From UBA5436 sp050951845 (GTDB taxonomy: Bacteria; Bacillota; Clostridia; Saccharofermentanales; DTU023), in contig JBMNJV010000001.1 of assembly GCA_050951845.1 (NCBI GenBank), positions 744,001-808,000 on the forward strand: a stretch of 64,000 nt of DNA, read 5' to 3'. Numbering within the stretch: position 1 is the stretch's first letter; the number at the start of each line of letters is the position of its first letter. Under the pieces are notes generated by a model that worked only from the letters and a program-made list of their open reading frames with translations, was not told where the DNA came from and made no database searches. Of the stretch, positions 1-8,553 are shown piece after piece. Both the position numbers and the translations under genes were made by a program.

Positions 1-208
1 CAAGCACCTGCAGGTCTCCCTCGGCAGCCTTCACACTCTCTGCTACGTTTTGTGCTTCCGCAACTGCCATGGAAAGGGCAGCGCTCTTTTTCCCCGTCAG
101 ATTTCCGTGCGCAAAAATGGCAATACAAATTGCCGACGCAACGGCAAACAACAAGCAGTTCACCAGCAACTCCACCAGAAAATAGCGGCTTTTAGACGAT
201 TGACTCAT
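1..208 (-). CDS. Pseudopilin-like protein, N-terminal part (cut by window edge)
   Basis: Only the first 69 codons are in the window; the gene runs off the left edge. The start ATG (206-208) overlaps the TGA of the preceding gene in an ATGA arrangement, which argues for translational coupling. After a short polar N-terminus (MSQSSKSRYF) comes one hydrophobic helix (about residues 11-30), then a soluble part with Ala- and Glu-rich helix. This matches the layout of small pseudopilins or pilus accessory proteins in clostridial type IV pilus/type II secretion clusters, but no class-III leader motif is evident. Assignment rests on position as last visible member of the secretion operon at 205-3068. 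Confidence 0.55.
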   Translation of the reverse strand, partial: MSQSSKSRYFLVELLVNCLLFAVASAICIAIFAHGNLTGKKSAALSMAVAEAQNVAESVKAAEGDLQVL

Positions 209-699
209 GGTGCATTTCTCCTTCCGGCTCTCTCCAAAAAAACCTTGCCGTCATACGTTTCACCTGACAGGTCCGTCACGCTGATTCGGAGCAGACCCTC
301 CGGACCCAGCTCGAGAACGAGCGAGGAGAGGGGCATAATCTTCTGCCCGATCCCCGGTGAGACATCCGCACCCTGCAGCAGCAGTACCTCGCGCAGATAT
401 CCGTCCTCCACGTAAATCCACGTTTCATACTGTTCACTCTCTATTAACATTCCCAGCACCAGTGCATCTCCCTCGCCGGTTTGCCGCACGCTTATTTCTC
501 CCGCTGCACTTGTTGTTTGCCGTACCTTTTCCGTCAAATACAACACGGAAGTCCGCATATTATAATTGCGTTCCGAACGTTCCGCTCCCCGGCTATAAGC
601 ATCTGCAACCATCACAGAGAGGAGCAGGGTACAAATCGTGTACAAGAAAAACAAAGCAATCACAAATAAGATCTCTGCTGTATCTCTCTCCCGCCGCAT
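205..699 (-). CDS. DUF4860-like membrane-anchored pilus accessory protein
   Basis: A 164-residue protein with a charged N-terminus (MRRERDTAE), one membrane helix at about residues 9-31 and an extracellular remainder rich in beta-prone sequence, ending in a Gly/Arg tail. The layout (short N-terminal helix, then a soluble globular part) is that of minor pseudopilin-like proteins next to GspF genes in Clostridia; DUF4860 is my best family guess. The open frame extends further upstream, but ATG at 697-699 is preferred because it follows an AGGGGG ribosome-binding site and avoids overlap with the upstream gene. It ends in a 4-bp ATGA overlap with the next gene. Confidence 0.6.
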   Translation of the reverse strand: MRRERDTAEILFVIALFFLYTICTLLLSVMVADAYSRGAERSERNYNMRTSVLYLTEKVRQTTSAAGEISVRQTGEGDALVLGMLIESEQYETWIYVEDGYLREVLLLQGADVSPGIGQKIMPLSSLVLELGPEGLLRISVTDLSGETYDGKVFLERAGRRNAP

Positions 700-715
700 C
701 TTCTCTTTCTGCCCC

Positions 716-1072
716 CTAATCTTCAAGATAAAAAACCGAAATTTCCGGTAGCAGATTGCCGCCCAGGAATTTGTAATGCACCACATAGCGATCTGCATCA
801 TAGCGAAGACCGTAACGCTCCTGTAAGTACGCAAGATCTTGCGGGTAACTTCCTTCCAATGCATAACACTGTACGGCCTCCCGCCGCACAGCGTCTTTCA
901 GCAGAACGATCTGCCTGGAGACGGATGTTTTTCCGGCGGCAGTAACCCCTGATCCAATACTCAGCGCAACGGCGGCAAAGATCGCGACAGCCCAGAAAAC
1001 ACCGCTGCCCAGCAATTGCCTGATCTTTTTCGCGAACCCGGTTTTTCGCAAGGAAACACCAACCTTTCTCAC
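716..1072 (-). CDS. Small pseudopilin-like protein
   Basis: About 118 residues. A basic N-terminus is followed by a hydrophobic helix (FWAVAIFAAVALSIGSGVTA) and then a region with the pattern CYALEGSYPQDLAYLQERYG, which is typical of short clostridial pseudopilins encoded beside GspF (the YPxxLxxLxxxYG segment). The start is uncertain: GTG at 1070-1072 overlaps the TGA of gspF, while a TTG 15 bases inside has AGAAAGG upstream. The reading frame is open further upstream, into gspF, but that part is only overlap. Likely role: periplasm-facing component of a pilus or secretion pseudopilus; inferred from position and architecture. Confidence 0.6.
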   Translation of the reverse strand: MRKVGVSLRKTGFAKKIRQLLGSGVFWAVAIFAAVALSIGSGVTAAGKTSVSRQIVLLKDAVRREAVQCYALEGSYPQDLAYLQERYGLRYDADRYVVHYKFLGGNLLPEISVFYLED

Positions 1073-2118
1073 ATGCCGCTCAGGATTCCGGCCAACGGCA
1101 ACATGACAGATAGGATGACCAGCCCCACCAGTACGCACAGCAATGCTACCAGCGCAGGCTCAATAATTGCCAGCAACCGCTGCCGCCGCGACTCAGCATC
1201 ACGGCGGCAGCGAAGTGCAACTTCCATAAGCATCGTTCCGGGTGTGCCTGTGCGCAAGCCTGCCACTATCATCCCGTTATAGGATTCTTCAAAAATTCCG
1301 GAAGCGAAAATAGCCTCTTGCAAAGGTTTCCCTTCTCCAAGCAGGCGCTCGAGTTCAACAATTCGCGCCTTTGCCCTTTCGCTTTCTTCAAGGTCCGCCG
1401 CTAAATGCAGCGCATCCACTATATAAATGCCGCTTTCCAGCATCAGCGACATGGAAAATGCGAACCGTTCCGCAGCGATAACCGCTGCCACCTTCCGTGT
1501 GAGCGGGGAAGTATCATAAGCGCGCAAAAGCGCAACCCGGCCTTTTTTTGTAAAACGCAGGAGAAAAAATACGAGAACAACGGCAATGACCACGATCAGA
1601 ATGACCACCGCAGATTGACCAAAAGCCTGTCCGAATTGCAGCAGCGACAGAGAAAAAGGGTTCATTGCCAGTCCCAGTTGCTTGAACACTTGTTCAAATA
1701 CCGGCATTACCGCCACGGTCAGTACAAAAATCACCACGAGCACCATTCCCGTCATAGTAAGCGGGTAGACCACCGAAGTTCGCAGTTCTCTTGCCAGGGC
1801 ATCGCGCCCTTTGTAATACGCATGCAGTGCCTCTGCGATTTCTTGCATACGTCCCGTGCGTTCGCCTATCCGCACCATATCCACGGCATAACCGGGAAAC
1901 CGCCCGCTTTGCAGGAAAGCGGCAGACAGACTGTTCCCGTCCGCAACTTCCGCGGATAGCCCGCGAAACAATTCGCTATTTCTTGCACCCGTTTCTTCAC
2001 CTAACAGCGCAAGTCCTTCCCATGCGGGAATTCCGCTTTTGAAAAACAGCGCCAACTGTTGGAAAAACTCCTCCAGCTCAGCTGCGGAAAGTTCTTTTTG
2101 CTTGTTGGTTCGTTTCAT
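1069..2118 (-). CDS. Type II secretion/type IV pilus inner-membrane platform protein, GspF/PilC family
   Basis: A 349-residue polytopic protein with the two tandem GspF domains of the family: an N-terminal cytoplasmic helical domain (FFQQLALFFKSGIPAWEGL, about residues 18-110), a membrane helix near 117-140, a second pair of helices with a Val/Ile/Leu-rich segment, a second GspF domain (about 205-315) and a last membrane helix near 320-345. It would form the platform that couples the assembly ATPase to pilin insertion. ATG at 2116-2118 was chosen because AAGGAG lies six bases upstream; a TTG nine codons earlier overlaps the upstream stop. No pilus ATPase is visible inside the window. Confidence 0.85.
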   Translation of the reverse strand: MKRTNKQKELSAAELEEFFQQLALFFKSGIPAWEGLALLGEETGARNSELFRGLSAEVADGNSLSAAFLQSGRFPGYAVDMVRIGERTGRMQEIAEALHAYYKGRDALARELRTSVVYPLTMTGMVLVVIFVLTVAVMPVFEQVFKQLGLAMNPFSLSLLQFGQAFGQSAVVILIVVIAVVLVFFLLRFTKKGRVALLRAYDTSPLTRKVAAVIAAERFAFSMSLMLESGIYIVDALHLAADLEESERAKARIVELERLLGEGKPLQEAIFASGIFEESYNGMIVAGLRTGTPGTMLMEVALRCRRDAESRRQRLLAIIEPALVALLCVLVGLVILSVMLPLAGILSGM

Positions 2119-2141
2119 GCGCTTCTCCTTCTGAGCGGATT

Positions 2142-3068
2142 TCAATAATAAAATAATGCATTATAATTGCTGCCGTCTCCAATATAATCTGAAAGACCTT
2201 GTCCCGCGGCGAAAGTAGGATCCATCAATACCCAGTTTTTTCCGTCAAAGTGAATAATACCGTCAATCCATCCGGTTTCTTCCGTGTAGACGCTGATCCA
2301 CGCATGATAAACCTTGCCTGCATACCCGATGACCAAGCGGGCAGGAATTCGCTGAACACGCAACATAGCCGTCATCAGTGCAGCATAATCAAAACAGATG
2401 CCGCGCTTTGTGTGCAGAGTATCATCTAAATCGGGTAAATAAGACGAAGATACATTTTCTGCCTTATCTAAATCGTAGACGATATTATTGACCACATAGT
2501 CATAAATACGCTTTACCACGTCCAAATCATCCGATGCGCCCTGTGCAAGCACTTCGCTATATGCTACCGCTGCGGTTTCTTCCGTATAGTCAACGTATTG
2601 GCTGGGATGCAAAAAAGGTGTGAATTCATTTTTCAGACGCACATCAAACGATGCGCCGTCTACAAACGCATATTGCTCACCTGAAATGTTGCGGTAAATA
2701 TTCAGCGTATAATGCCCGTCCCCGCAAGTCAGAGGAAATGTCTGGAATGCGCCGCTTGTCGGCAGGTCATAGGTATAGGGCTCCTGATCATCGTGTGTAA
2801 GCTGCATCTTGATCCGGCCGTCGCCAGTATATTTTACCATGACATATCCGTCTTCAAGATGCGAGGCGTCGATCAGAGAGGCTGTTCCTTCAAAAACCTG
2901 CGTTCCGTCTGCTCGAGGCACCAGCACTACCGGGCGGCTATCTCGGGAAGCTCCTTCCGCCACTGACACTTTTGCCTTTTTTTCTTCCGCACATCCCGCT
3001 GTCCAGACAATAATGAGAACAAGCATTGTCACGAATGTTCGCCGAACAATGTCCAATTTTTTCTTCAA
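2142..3068 (-). CDS. Transglutaminase-like lipoprotein
   Basis: A 308-residue protein with a lipoprotein signal (lipobox TAGC, Cys26). The C-terminal half is a transglutaminase/protease-like core: RGICFDYAALMTAML with candidate nucleophile Cys225, then AWIS context with His255 (KVYHAW) and LMDPTF with Asp283, giving the full Cys-His-Asp triad in the usual order and spacing. The N-terminal part (about 45-150) looks like a beta-rich domain. The gene abuts the start of gspF, so it is probably cotranscribed with the secretion genes. Family knowledge gives peptidase or crosslinking chemistry at the outer face of the membrane; the substrate is unknown. Confidence 0.8.
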   Translation of the reverse strand: MKKKLDIVRRTFVTMLVLIIVWTAGCAEEKKAKVSVAEGASRDSRPVVLVPRADGTQVFEGTASLIDASHLEDGYVMVKYTGDGRIKMQLTHDDQEPYTYDLPTSGAFQTFPLTCGDGHYTLNIYRNISGEQYAFVDGASFDVRLKNEFTPFLHPSQYVDYTEETAAVAYSEVLAQGASDDLDVVKRIYDYVVNNIVYDLDKAENVSSSYLPDLDDTLHTKRGICFDYAALMTAMLRVQRIPARLVIGYAGKVYHAWISVYTEETGWIDGIIHFDGKNWVLMDPTFAAGQGLSDYIGDGSNYNALFYY

Positions 3069-3210
3069 AAACGCCCTCCTGTCCTCCGCCGGCAGCAGCC
3101 ATCACCGAAATTCTTCCCTAATTATTCATAAGCAGACACAAAAAAAAAAGAGAGAGCACACAAATGATAAGTCTACTCTTTCCCATTTCGCCTCTCTTTC
3201 CGGACTAAGA

Positions 3211-4413
3211 TCAATCGTCCACAACCAGTGGTGTCACACTGTAACTAAAGATATATTTTGCGTTTTTACTATTGCTGTAAAAGAGCCTTTTTAACCGTTC
3301 CACTACCATACGACCCATTTTTGCATTTGGCACGGAAGGCAGTAATATCACATATTGTAAGGGACTGTAACGGGAAATCGTATCTCCCTGACGCAAGTTC
3401 TCTTGCAGCAGATCCAGTGTCCGAGCCATCACTTGCTTCAATTCCAGTGCTTCCATCTGTCTGTTGTCCATCCTGTGCACGTCTACCAATGCCAAAAACA
3501 TAGACGTATCCAGCCGCTTCAGATTACGCATCTGCAAATGATAGATATCGTTGAAGATAGCGTATTCACACACAAACGCACCTGCCTCCGGTCTGCCGTT
3601 CCGCAGTTCTTCACAGATTTCTTCAATCTCTGCCTCCGAGCTTTTTTCACCTTTTATCAATTCTTTATAGAAATTTAAAATCTCGTCCGAGGGTTTCAAC
3701 CCCAAATGCGTGTATTGCAGGTTTGTCGTATTCTGATATTGTTCCAACGCCTCTTTATTCTTACCGGTATTGAGCAGCGCGGACATCAGTTCCAAATTCA
3801 GGACGGAATAGAAAGCATCAATATCCAGTGCAATTTTACATACGCGGATTACGTCACCATACTCTTTTTCTTTATTCAGCAATTCGATGTAACGATAGAC
3901 TGTTTTCAGGTAAAGATCGTGGTAATATACGCTTTTGGGTGTAATCCATTTGCTCAGGCTGGAATTTGTCAGCAGATCATCTGTATATAGTTGGAGAAGT
4001 TCTTCAAATTGATCCCTCACATCAGGATCAAGAGATTCCGCATCGGATAAGGTATTGCAAAGATCCTCCATACGAAAAACGTCTATCTTAGCCGGAAGGT
4101 CGGGGTTCCACATATAGCCGCCCGGTATCGTCACAATCGCCCCGGGGAGCCCGTTTTCTTCCAGATCCTTACGCAATCGGCTGATCAGCGTTTTGAGTGC
4201 GTTCTCCGCATTGATTTCTTCATCTTCTCCCCAGATCATTTCCGCCAACCGCGATACGGACATGGGTCTTTGCCTGTTGAGGATCAGGATTTCGAGCAAA
4301 GCCGTTTTTTTCTTAGAGGACCAGATGGTCTGAGAAATATCCACGTCATCCACCAGTATTCGCAATTCGCCAAAAACATTGATCTCCAAGTTTTTCATTC
4401 TATCACTATCCAT
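3211..4413 (-). CDS. BTAD/SARP-like transcriptional regulator with degenerate GGDEF-like C-terminus
   Basis: About 400 residues. Residues 6-100 form an OmpR-type winged helix (KKTALLEILILNRQRPMSVS, then LKTLISRLRKDLEENG). Residues about 105-260 form the all-helical bacterial transcriptional activation domain. The last 110 residues resemble a GGDEF fold: RQGDTISRYSPLQYVILLP sits where GGDEF proteins have RxGDxxxRYGGDEFxxLLP, so the signature is lost. ATG at 4411-4413 is preferred; an upstream GTG (4477-4479) and a downstream ATG (4396-4398) are alternatives. It is oriented toward the secretion operon, with 142 bases to the lipoprotein gene, and may control it; that is inference. Confidence 0.75.
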   Translation of the reverse strand: MDSDRMKNLEINVFGELRILVDDVDISQTIWSSKKKTALLEILILNRQRPMSVSRLAEMIWGEDEEINAENALKTLISRLRKDLEENGLPGAIVTIPGGYMWNPDLPAKIDVFRMEDLCNTLSDAESLDPDVRDQFEELLQLYTDDLLTNSSLSKWITPKSVYYHDLYLKTVYRYIELLNKEKEYGDVIRVCKIALDIDAFYSVLNLELMSALLNTGKNKEALEQYQNTTNLQYTHLGLKPSDEILNFYKELIKGEKSSEAEIEEICEELRNGRPEAGAFVCEYAIFNDIYHLQMRNLKRLDTSMFLALVDVHRMDNRQMEALELKQVMARTLDLLQENLRQGDTISRYSPLQYVILLPSVPNAKMGRMVVERLKRLFYSNSKNAKYIFSYSVTPLVVDD

Positions 4414-4611
4414 CCGATCAAATTTCCTGTCGCATAACCCATGCGGACTTTCAGCGATGCTTGCCTTTCGTTCTATCACTTTATTCTAGTTATTTTATGC
4501 GTATAATTATACTGGATTTGTACACCTTTATCAACTTTCCGACTTGTTGAAGTGAAGGAATAACCGCTTGAATAAAGGATTAATCATCTTCAATTAATAT
4601 AGAAATGATTA

Positions 4612-4850
4612 TATTATGATATTACTCTCAGGCACATTTTTAAAATATGGATTCGCTGTATTGTTATCTTTAATAATACTTGTTTTTATTATATAAAACA
4701 ACTTTAATAATACTTGTTTTTATTATATAAAATATATTTATGTAAAGAATTTATGTGTTTGTTTAAATCAGGTGAGTTGTCAAATTGAAAGTTTCTGATA
4801 AGCAAACAAAAGATCAGTAAGAGTTCTCAACTAATATACCGGGATAACAA
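4612..4850. repeat. Long intergenic repeat, copy 1 (before pdaA-like gene)
   Basis: The AT-rich gap between the BTAD regulator and the deacetylase resembles the gap at 8302-8473 over its whole length. Shared blocks include TTCGCTGTATTG followed by CTTTAATAAxAC, a GAAAGTTxCxGATAAG block and a TCAACTAxTAT block, in the same order and orientation. This copy also carries an internal direct repeat: the 30-base block at 4671-4700 recurs at 4705-4734. The rest of 4414-4911 shows no gene. Confidence 0.6.
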
Positions 4851-4911
4851 TACTATTGCTTAAGATTTATCGGGGATCCTGATACCGGAGAGAGGAAGTG
4901 AATAAATCTCT

Positions 4912-6267
4912 ATGTTAAAAAATAAAATAATTATCTTTCTTTTAATTGTTAATATGTTTCTTTGTGTGGCTTGTCAAGATCAATCAAATGGAGAAGATGC
5001 TCATCAGGAAGACTCTGTTGACCATGCAAGTGAGCAGGAAGAAGCGAAAGTGACATTTGCCGAAGACGAAAGTACGGGAGATTCGAAAAATCAGGAAAGC
5101 AAACAAGAAGAAATTATTAAGACATTTGATGAAGGGGAAAATACCAAAGATTCTGAAAATCAAGAAAGCAAGCAAGAAGAAACAATTAAGACAAGCGAAG
5201 AAGAAAGTTCAAAATATTCTGAAAAACAAGAAATAAACATAAGTGCATACTATTTAAATATCGGAGACAAGATATCCGTTAAAAACAGCTTCCCCGTCTA
5301 TGAGACTTCAGATAATGCCAGAGATGATAACTTGCAATCATCTACTTATGAACAAGGAGTTTATTATGTCTTCAAAAAGACAAATGATGCCATTAATCTA
5401 AGCAGATATGCGGATTCGCCGGGTGGCTGGACGCGGTATTCTTGTCTTGAAGAATATGAACTTTTAAGTGAAGAGGGGACTCCGGATCAAGTACTTATTC
5501 CTGGTCAAGCACCAACTCCGGATCAAGAATTTACTCCGGATCAAGAACCAACAAGTGCACCTGATACCGGTACATCTGAAACCAGTACATCTGATACCGG
5601 TGCATCTGATCTGAATCAAAGTCTTTCCTGGTCATGGGGATATCCTGATCAGTCACCCTATATGCAGGAATATTCTGCCATATACAAATTAGATGTCAGT
5701 GAAAAAATAATCTATCTGACCTTTGACAATGGTTATGAATACCAAAATTTAACAAGCCAAATCTTAGACATCTTAAAGGCTAATAACGTCAAGGCAGCAT
5801 TCTTTACAACTTCTTCATATCTTTCAAATAATCCGGCATTAGCAAAAAGAATGCTTGCTGAAGGCCATAACCTGTCTAATCATACGGCTGATCATCTTGC
5901 GCAAGGCCAATCCTCAGCAAGTGAGATTAAAGAAGACATTTTAGGCTGGGAGGACACCTATAGGAATGTTCTGGGCGTGGAGCCAGAGACCTCTTTAATG
6001 AGACCTCCCGAAGGTTCCTACAGTGCAGAATCTCTGAAAATCGCCCATGAATTAGGATATAAAACCACCTTTTGGAATTATGGTTATAGTGACTGGGATA
6101 CAAATAACCAACCGGACCCTGAGGACTCTTTAAGGAAACTTTTAGAACATAATGAACCGGGTTCAATAGTCCTTTTACACTCAATATCGCAAACCAATGT
6201 TGATATACTGGACCAATATATTAAATCAACCATATCTCAGGGTTATAGATTTGAATTATTAAAATAA
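4912..6267 (+). CDS. Polysaccharide deacetylase lipoprotein, PdaA-like (delta-lactam-type de-N-acetylase)
   Basis: A 451-residue protein with a lipoprotein signal (LCVAC), then a Glu/Lys/Gln-rich linker with about three degenerate repeats of 27 residues (to about residue 110), a small globular stretch, a TPDQ/TSE-rich spacer (about 185-225) and a NodB-type domain (about 230-451). Motifs seen: TFDNGYE (Asp272, Asn273), NHTADH (His324 and His328), RPPEGSYS, and LLHS near the end. TFDNGYE with Asn instead of the second Asp is what I recall for Bacillus PdaA, which deacetylates muramic acid during cortex delta-lactam formation. The overall alignment is best with PdaA, but a general peptidoglycan deacetylase is possible. 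Confidence 0.8.
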   Translation: MLKNKIIIFLLIVNMFLCVACQDQSNGEDAHQEDSVDHASEQEEAKVTFAEDESTGDSKNQESKQEEIIKTFDEGENTKDSENQESKQEETIKTSEEESSKYSEKQEINISAYYLNIGDKISVKNSFPVYETSDNARDDNLQSSTYEQGVYYVFKKTNDAINLSRYADSPGGWTRYSCLEEYELLSEEGTPDQVLIPGQAPTPDQEFTPDQEPTSAPDTGTSETSTSDTGASDLNQSLSWSWGYPDQSPYMQEYSAIYKLDVSEKIIYLTFDNGYEYQNLTSQILDILKANNVKAAFFTTSSYLSNNPALAKRMLAEGHNLSNHTADHLAQGQSSASEIKEDILGWEDTYRNVLGVEPETSLMRPPEGSYSAESLKIAHELGYKTTFWNYGYSDWDTNNQPDPEDSLRKLLEHNEPGSIVLLHSISQTNVDILDQYIKSTISQGYRFELLK

Positions 6268-6289
6268 TATTTAAGCCGGATTATTCACA

Positions 6290-6469
6290 CTAGGAAAAAT
6301 ACGTATTATAATCCCTCGAAGAAATCTTGTTAACTTTGATCATAAAAGCAGTATCACTATCATGTATCACTTCAACTCTGCGGCTATCCGGAAATGATAA
6401 AACATCTTTTGCTATACTTCCTTCCGGTCAAGCTAAAATAGAGGCTCCTCCACAACCAGCAACAAACAT
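6290..6469 (-). pseudogene. Decayed small lipoprotein downstream of the anti-sigma gene
   Basis: Reading the minus strand from ATG at 6467-6469 gives a lipoprotein-like start (MFVAGCGGAS), an in-frame TGA after 13 residues, then 45 further open codons in the same frame (starting PEGSIAKDVLSF and including SSRDYNTYFS) up to a TAG at 6290-6292. The second part resembles the C-terminal domain of small clostridial lipoproteins of the DUF6591 type, where a DYxxY segment is common. A single stop in an otherwise continuous, homologous-looking frame suggests a relic. It lies nine bases after the anti-sigma stop, so it may once have been the third gene of that operon. Confidence 0.4.
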
Positions 6470-6478
6470 GAAGATATA

Positions 6479-7657
6479 TTAATCTTTGGCTGAAAGGTCT
6501 CCGTCAACAAGCGTTCCCATGTACATTGAATATGCTCCGTTGACTTCATTTTTTTCAGAGATTTCACCGTTATATTTTACGATAACTGCGTCTCCGACTT
6601 TAATACCGCCATACTCTACACATCTTCTGATTCTGATATCGTCGGTGTAAATCTTATATTCCGTTCCGTCCTCTTCGTTGTTACAGAGAGCACTGTCATC
6701 AATCAACACGTAGTCATCGTCAATCTCAGTCAATATACCTGACACCGTTAATTCGTATGGAATTGACTCAGCTTCTGCTGAGTTGTTTTTTGCATAGCTG
6801 ATGATCTTTCCTGCAGCATCCTCACCGATATAATATATATGGCTGTAACTGAAAAGATTGGTTGCAAAATACCCGTCCTCAGAGATATAGACAGCCAGCT
6901 TATATGCGCCCAGAGCATCAGATGTTGCAGTAAAGGTCAGATAGTAGCGATTATCTAGCTCAAAGGAATCTGTTTTATCATACAAAGCTGCATCTCCACA
7001 TCCACTGAGGATTTCCCGGATATACGCATCATCAGTTAGCTCGAACTCACCCTTGTCATCGTATCCCTCAGAAATCGTAAAATGATTAAATTTCAAGTTC
7101 TGTTCCAAGCCATAGAGGTCCAAAACATCTCCGAAAGTAGCAGGTTTTGAGATGTCATCTGCCATATAAACATAAAACTCACCTTCGGTACCTGCCGCAA
7201 TAAGTCTATCTTCAGACACACCATTAATTTTATAAGCTTTAAAAGTCTCGGTGTATTTCTTGTTGGTATAAGAATCTACACCTAATGCTTCACAGGAACC
7301 AAGCATATCTCCAAGTACATCTTCGCTAACAGGTCTTGATAATTTGATACCATACTCCTTGTCGTTAAACTTAACGGTAGTGTACTTTTCGGCAATGGTC
7401 ATATATTCCCACGGCCACTCCATAGCCATCTCAGCTCCGGAGATATGGTATTTATATTTTTCGGGATTTACATCATTACCGCCAAAGATTGATGGCAGGA
7501 TTACAGCACTTATGATGATCAACACTGCAAAACAAGCCGCGACAAATCCCCGTTTGATCCAAGGATTACGCTTTGTTTTCTTCTTGCTCTCGACCGCTGA
7601 CTCAATATATTCAGGGTTGATGCCGCCAATGGCATCTAAAAGTTCATAATCTTTCAT
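6479..7657 (-). CDS. Membrane-anchored anti-sigma factor-like protein
   Basis: A 392-residue protein with a short cytoplasmic N-terminus (about 36 residues, DYELLDAIGGINPEYIESA), one membrane helix at about 37-57 and a large extracellular domain. Its ATG overlaps the stop of the sigma-factor gene (ATGA at 7654-7657), the classical arrangement for an ECF sigma factor and its membrane antagonist. The N-terminal segment resembles that of clostridial proteins encoded behind sigma-70 family genes. The C-terminal domain (about 300-385) looks beta-rich, with VLIDDSALCNNEEDGTEYKI, and may be an OB-like sensory fold. Role in holding the sigma factor is inferred from order and topology; no RsgI or zinc anti-sigma motif was seen. 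Confidence 0.7.
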   Translation of the reverse strand: MKDYELLDAIGGINPEYIESAVESKKKTKRNPWIKRGFVAACFAVLIIISAVILPSIFGGNDVNPEKYKYHISGAEMAMEWPWEYMTIAEKYTTVKFNDKEYGIKLSRPVSEDVLGDMLGSCEALGVDSYTNKKYTETFKAYKINGVSEDRLIAAGTEGEFYVYMADDISKPATFGDVLDLYGLEQNLKFNHFTISEGYDDKGEFELTDDAYIREILSGCGDAALYDKTDSFELDNRYYLTFTATSDALGAYKLAVYISEDGYFATNLFSYSHIYYIGEDAAGKIISYAKNNSAEAESIPYELTVSGILTEIDDDYVLIDDSALCNNEEDGTEYKIYTDDIRIRRCVEYGGIKVGDAVIVKYNGEISEKNEVNGAYSMYMGTLVDGDLSAKD

Positions 7658-8214
7658 AACGCATAACCTTCCTTCTCTAAATGTATACGCAGTCTTTCTC
7701 TCATACGAAACAGCATGACTTTGACTTTACTCTGGGAATAGCCATATCTTTTACAGATTTCAGAAATCGTATCGAAAAACCAGTATCTTCTGACGAATAC
7801 ATTGCGCTGTTCCTCTGAACAAGTATCCAGAAAGCTATCAATGATTTGACTTAAATCATTAGCTTCAATTTCATCCTCAATATAACTTTCTCCGGGAATA
7901 CATTCTTGCATTTCCTGTGTAAGTTCGAAAAACAGAGCTTGTCTTTTCTGTGCAGAATTTCTTCTGCATATATCTATAGCAATATGCCGTATGATTTTCC
8001 CGAGAAAAGCAAAGAGATATGTCCTTGGCTCATGCGGCGGTATTCGGTTCCATGCTTCAAGGTAGGTATCGTTTTCACATTCTTCAGCTGATTCCGGATT
8101 ACCTAAAATTCTGTTTGCAATCCGCCGGAGCCCGGAACCGTATTTCTGTGACGTCTGAGAGATGGCGGATTCGTTTCTGGATAAATAGAGCTCTACAATT
8201 TTTGAATCGTCCAA
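7654..8214 (-). CDS. RNA polymerase ECF-type sigma-70 family factor
   Basis: A 186-residue protein with sigma region 2 at about residues 10-90 (ISQTSQKYGSGLRRIANRIL, then AEECENDTYLEAWNRIPP) and region 4 at about 125-182 (RNVFVRRYWFFDTISEIC, then YGYSQSKVKVMLFRMRERL, the helix-turn-helix). Size and domain order are those of extracytoplasmic-function sigma factors. It is cotranscribed with the downstream membrane protein at 6479-7657. A plausible ribosome-binding site (GAAGGAGGAAAT on the minus strand) lies just upstream. The target promoters are not identifiable from one copy. Confidence 0.88.
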   Translation of the reverse strand: MDDSKIVELYLSRNESAISQTSQKYGSGLRRIANRILGNPESAEECENDTYLEAWNRIPPHEPRTYLFAFLGKIIRHIAIDICRRNSAQKRQALFFELTQEMQECIPGESYIEDEIEANDLSQIIDSFLDTCSEEQRNVFVRRYWFFDTISEICKRYGYSQSKVKVMLFRMRERLRIHLEKEGYAL

Positions 8215-8301
8215 TCTGATTTCCTCCTTCCGGCATCTTATTATGTTATTAAGGTCTTCACTCTATATAGCGGATTATTATTATCTTAGGTTACATAAAA
8301 G

Positions 8302-8473
8302 ATTATTTTTATCATAATACTCTTAGTGGCATTTAGCGGCATTTTTAAATATAATTCGCTGTATTGTAAACTTTAATAAAACTTTTTAATATTTATAATA
8401 TAGCCTAAAGAATTAATGAAAGTTCCCGATAAGAAAAAAAGAAGAGCTATCAACTAGTATTTCCGATAATGAT
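8302..8473. repeat. Long intergenic repeat, copy 2 (before MFS gene)
   Basis: This gap is a diverged copy of 4612-4850, lacking the internal 30-base duplication found there. The same landmark blocks occur in the same order. Both copies lie upstream of a plus-strand gene and downstream of a minus-strand gene, so they may be mobile or carry a shared promoter/leader. No ORF of substance is seen in 8215-8553. Confidence 0.6.
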
Positions 8474-8553
8474 TGGAAGGATGTAGTACAGTAATATTCA
8501 TTCTTGTTACCGAGCCGGAATAAAAAACGTACATATTCAATAGAGTTAAAGAT

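Noticed and set aside
5719..5733. Asn in place of the second Asp of the TFDD motif in the deacetylase, suggesting an inactive enzyme
   Set aside because: TFDNGYE is the form I recall for active PdaA-type enzymes, and the His pair is intact.
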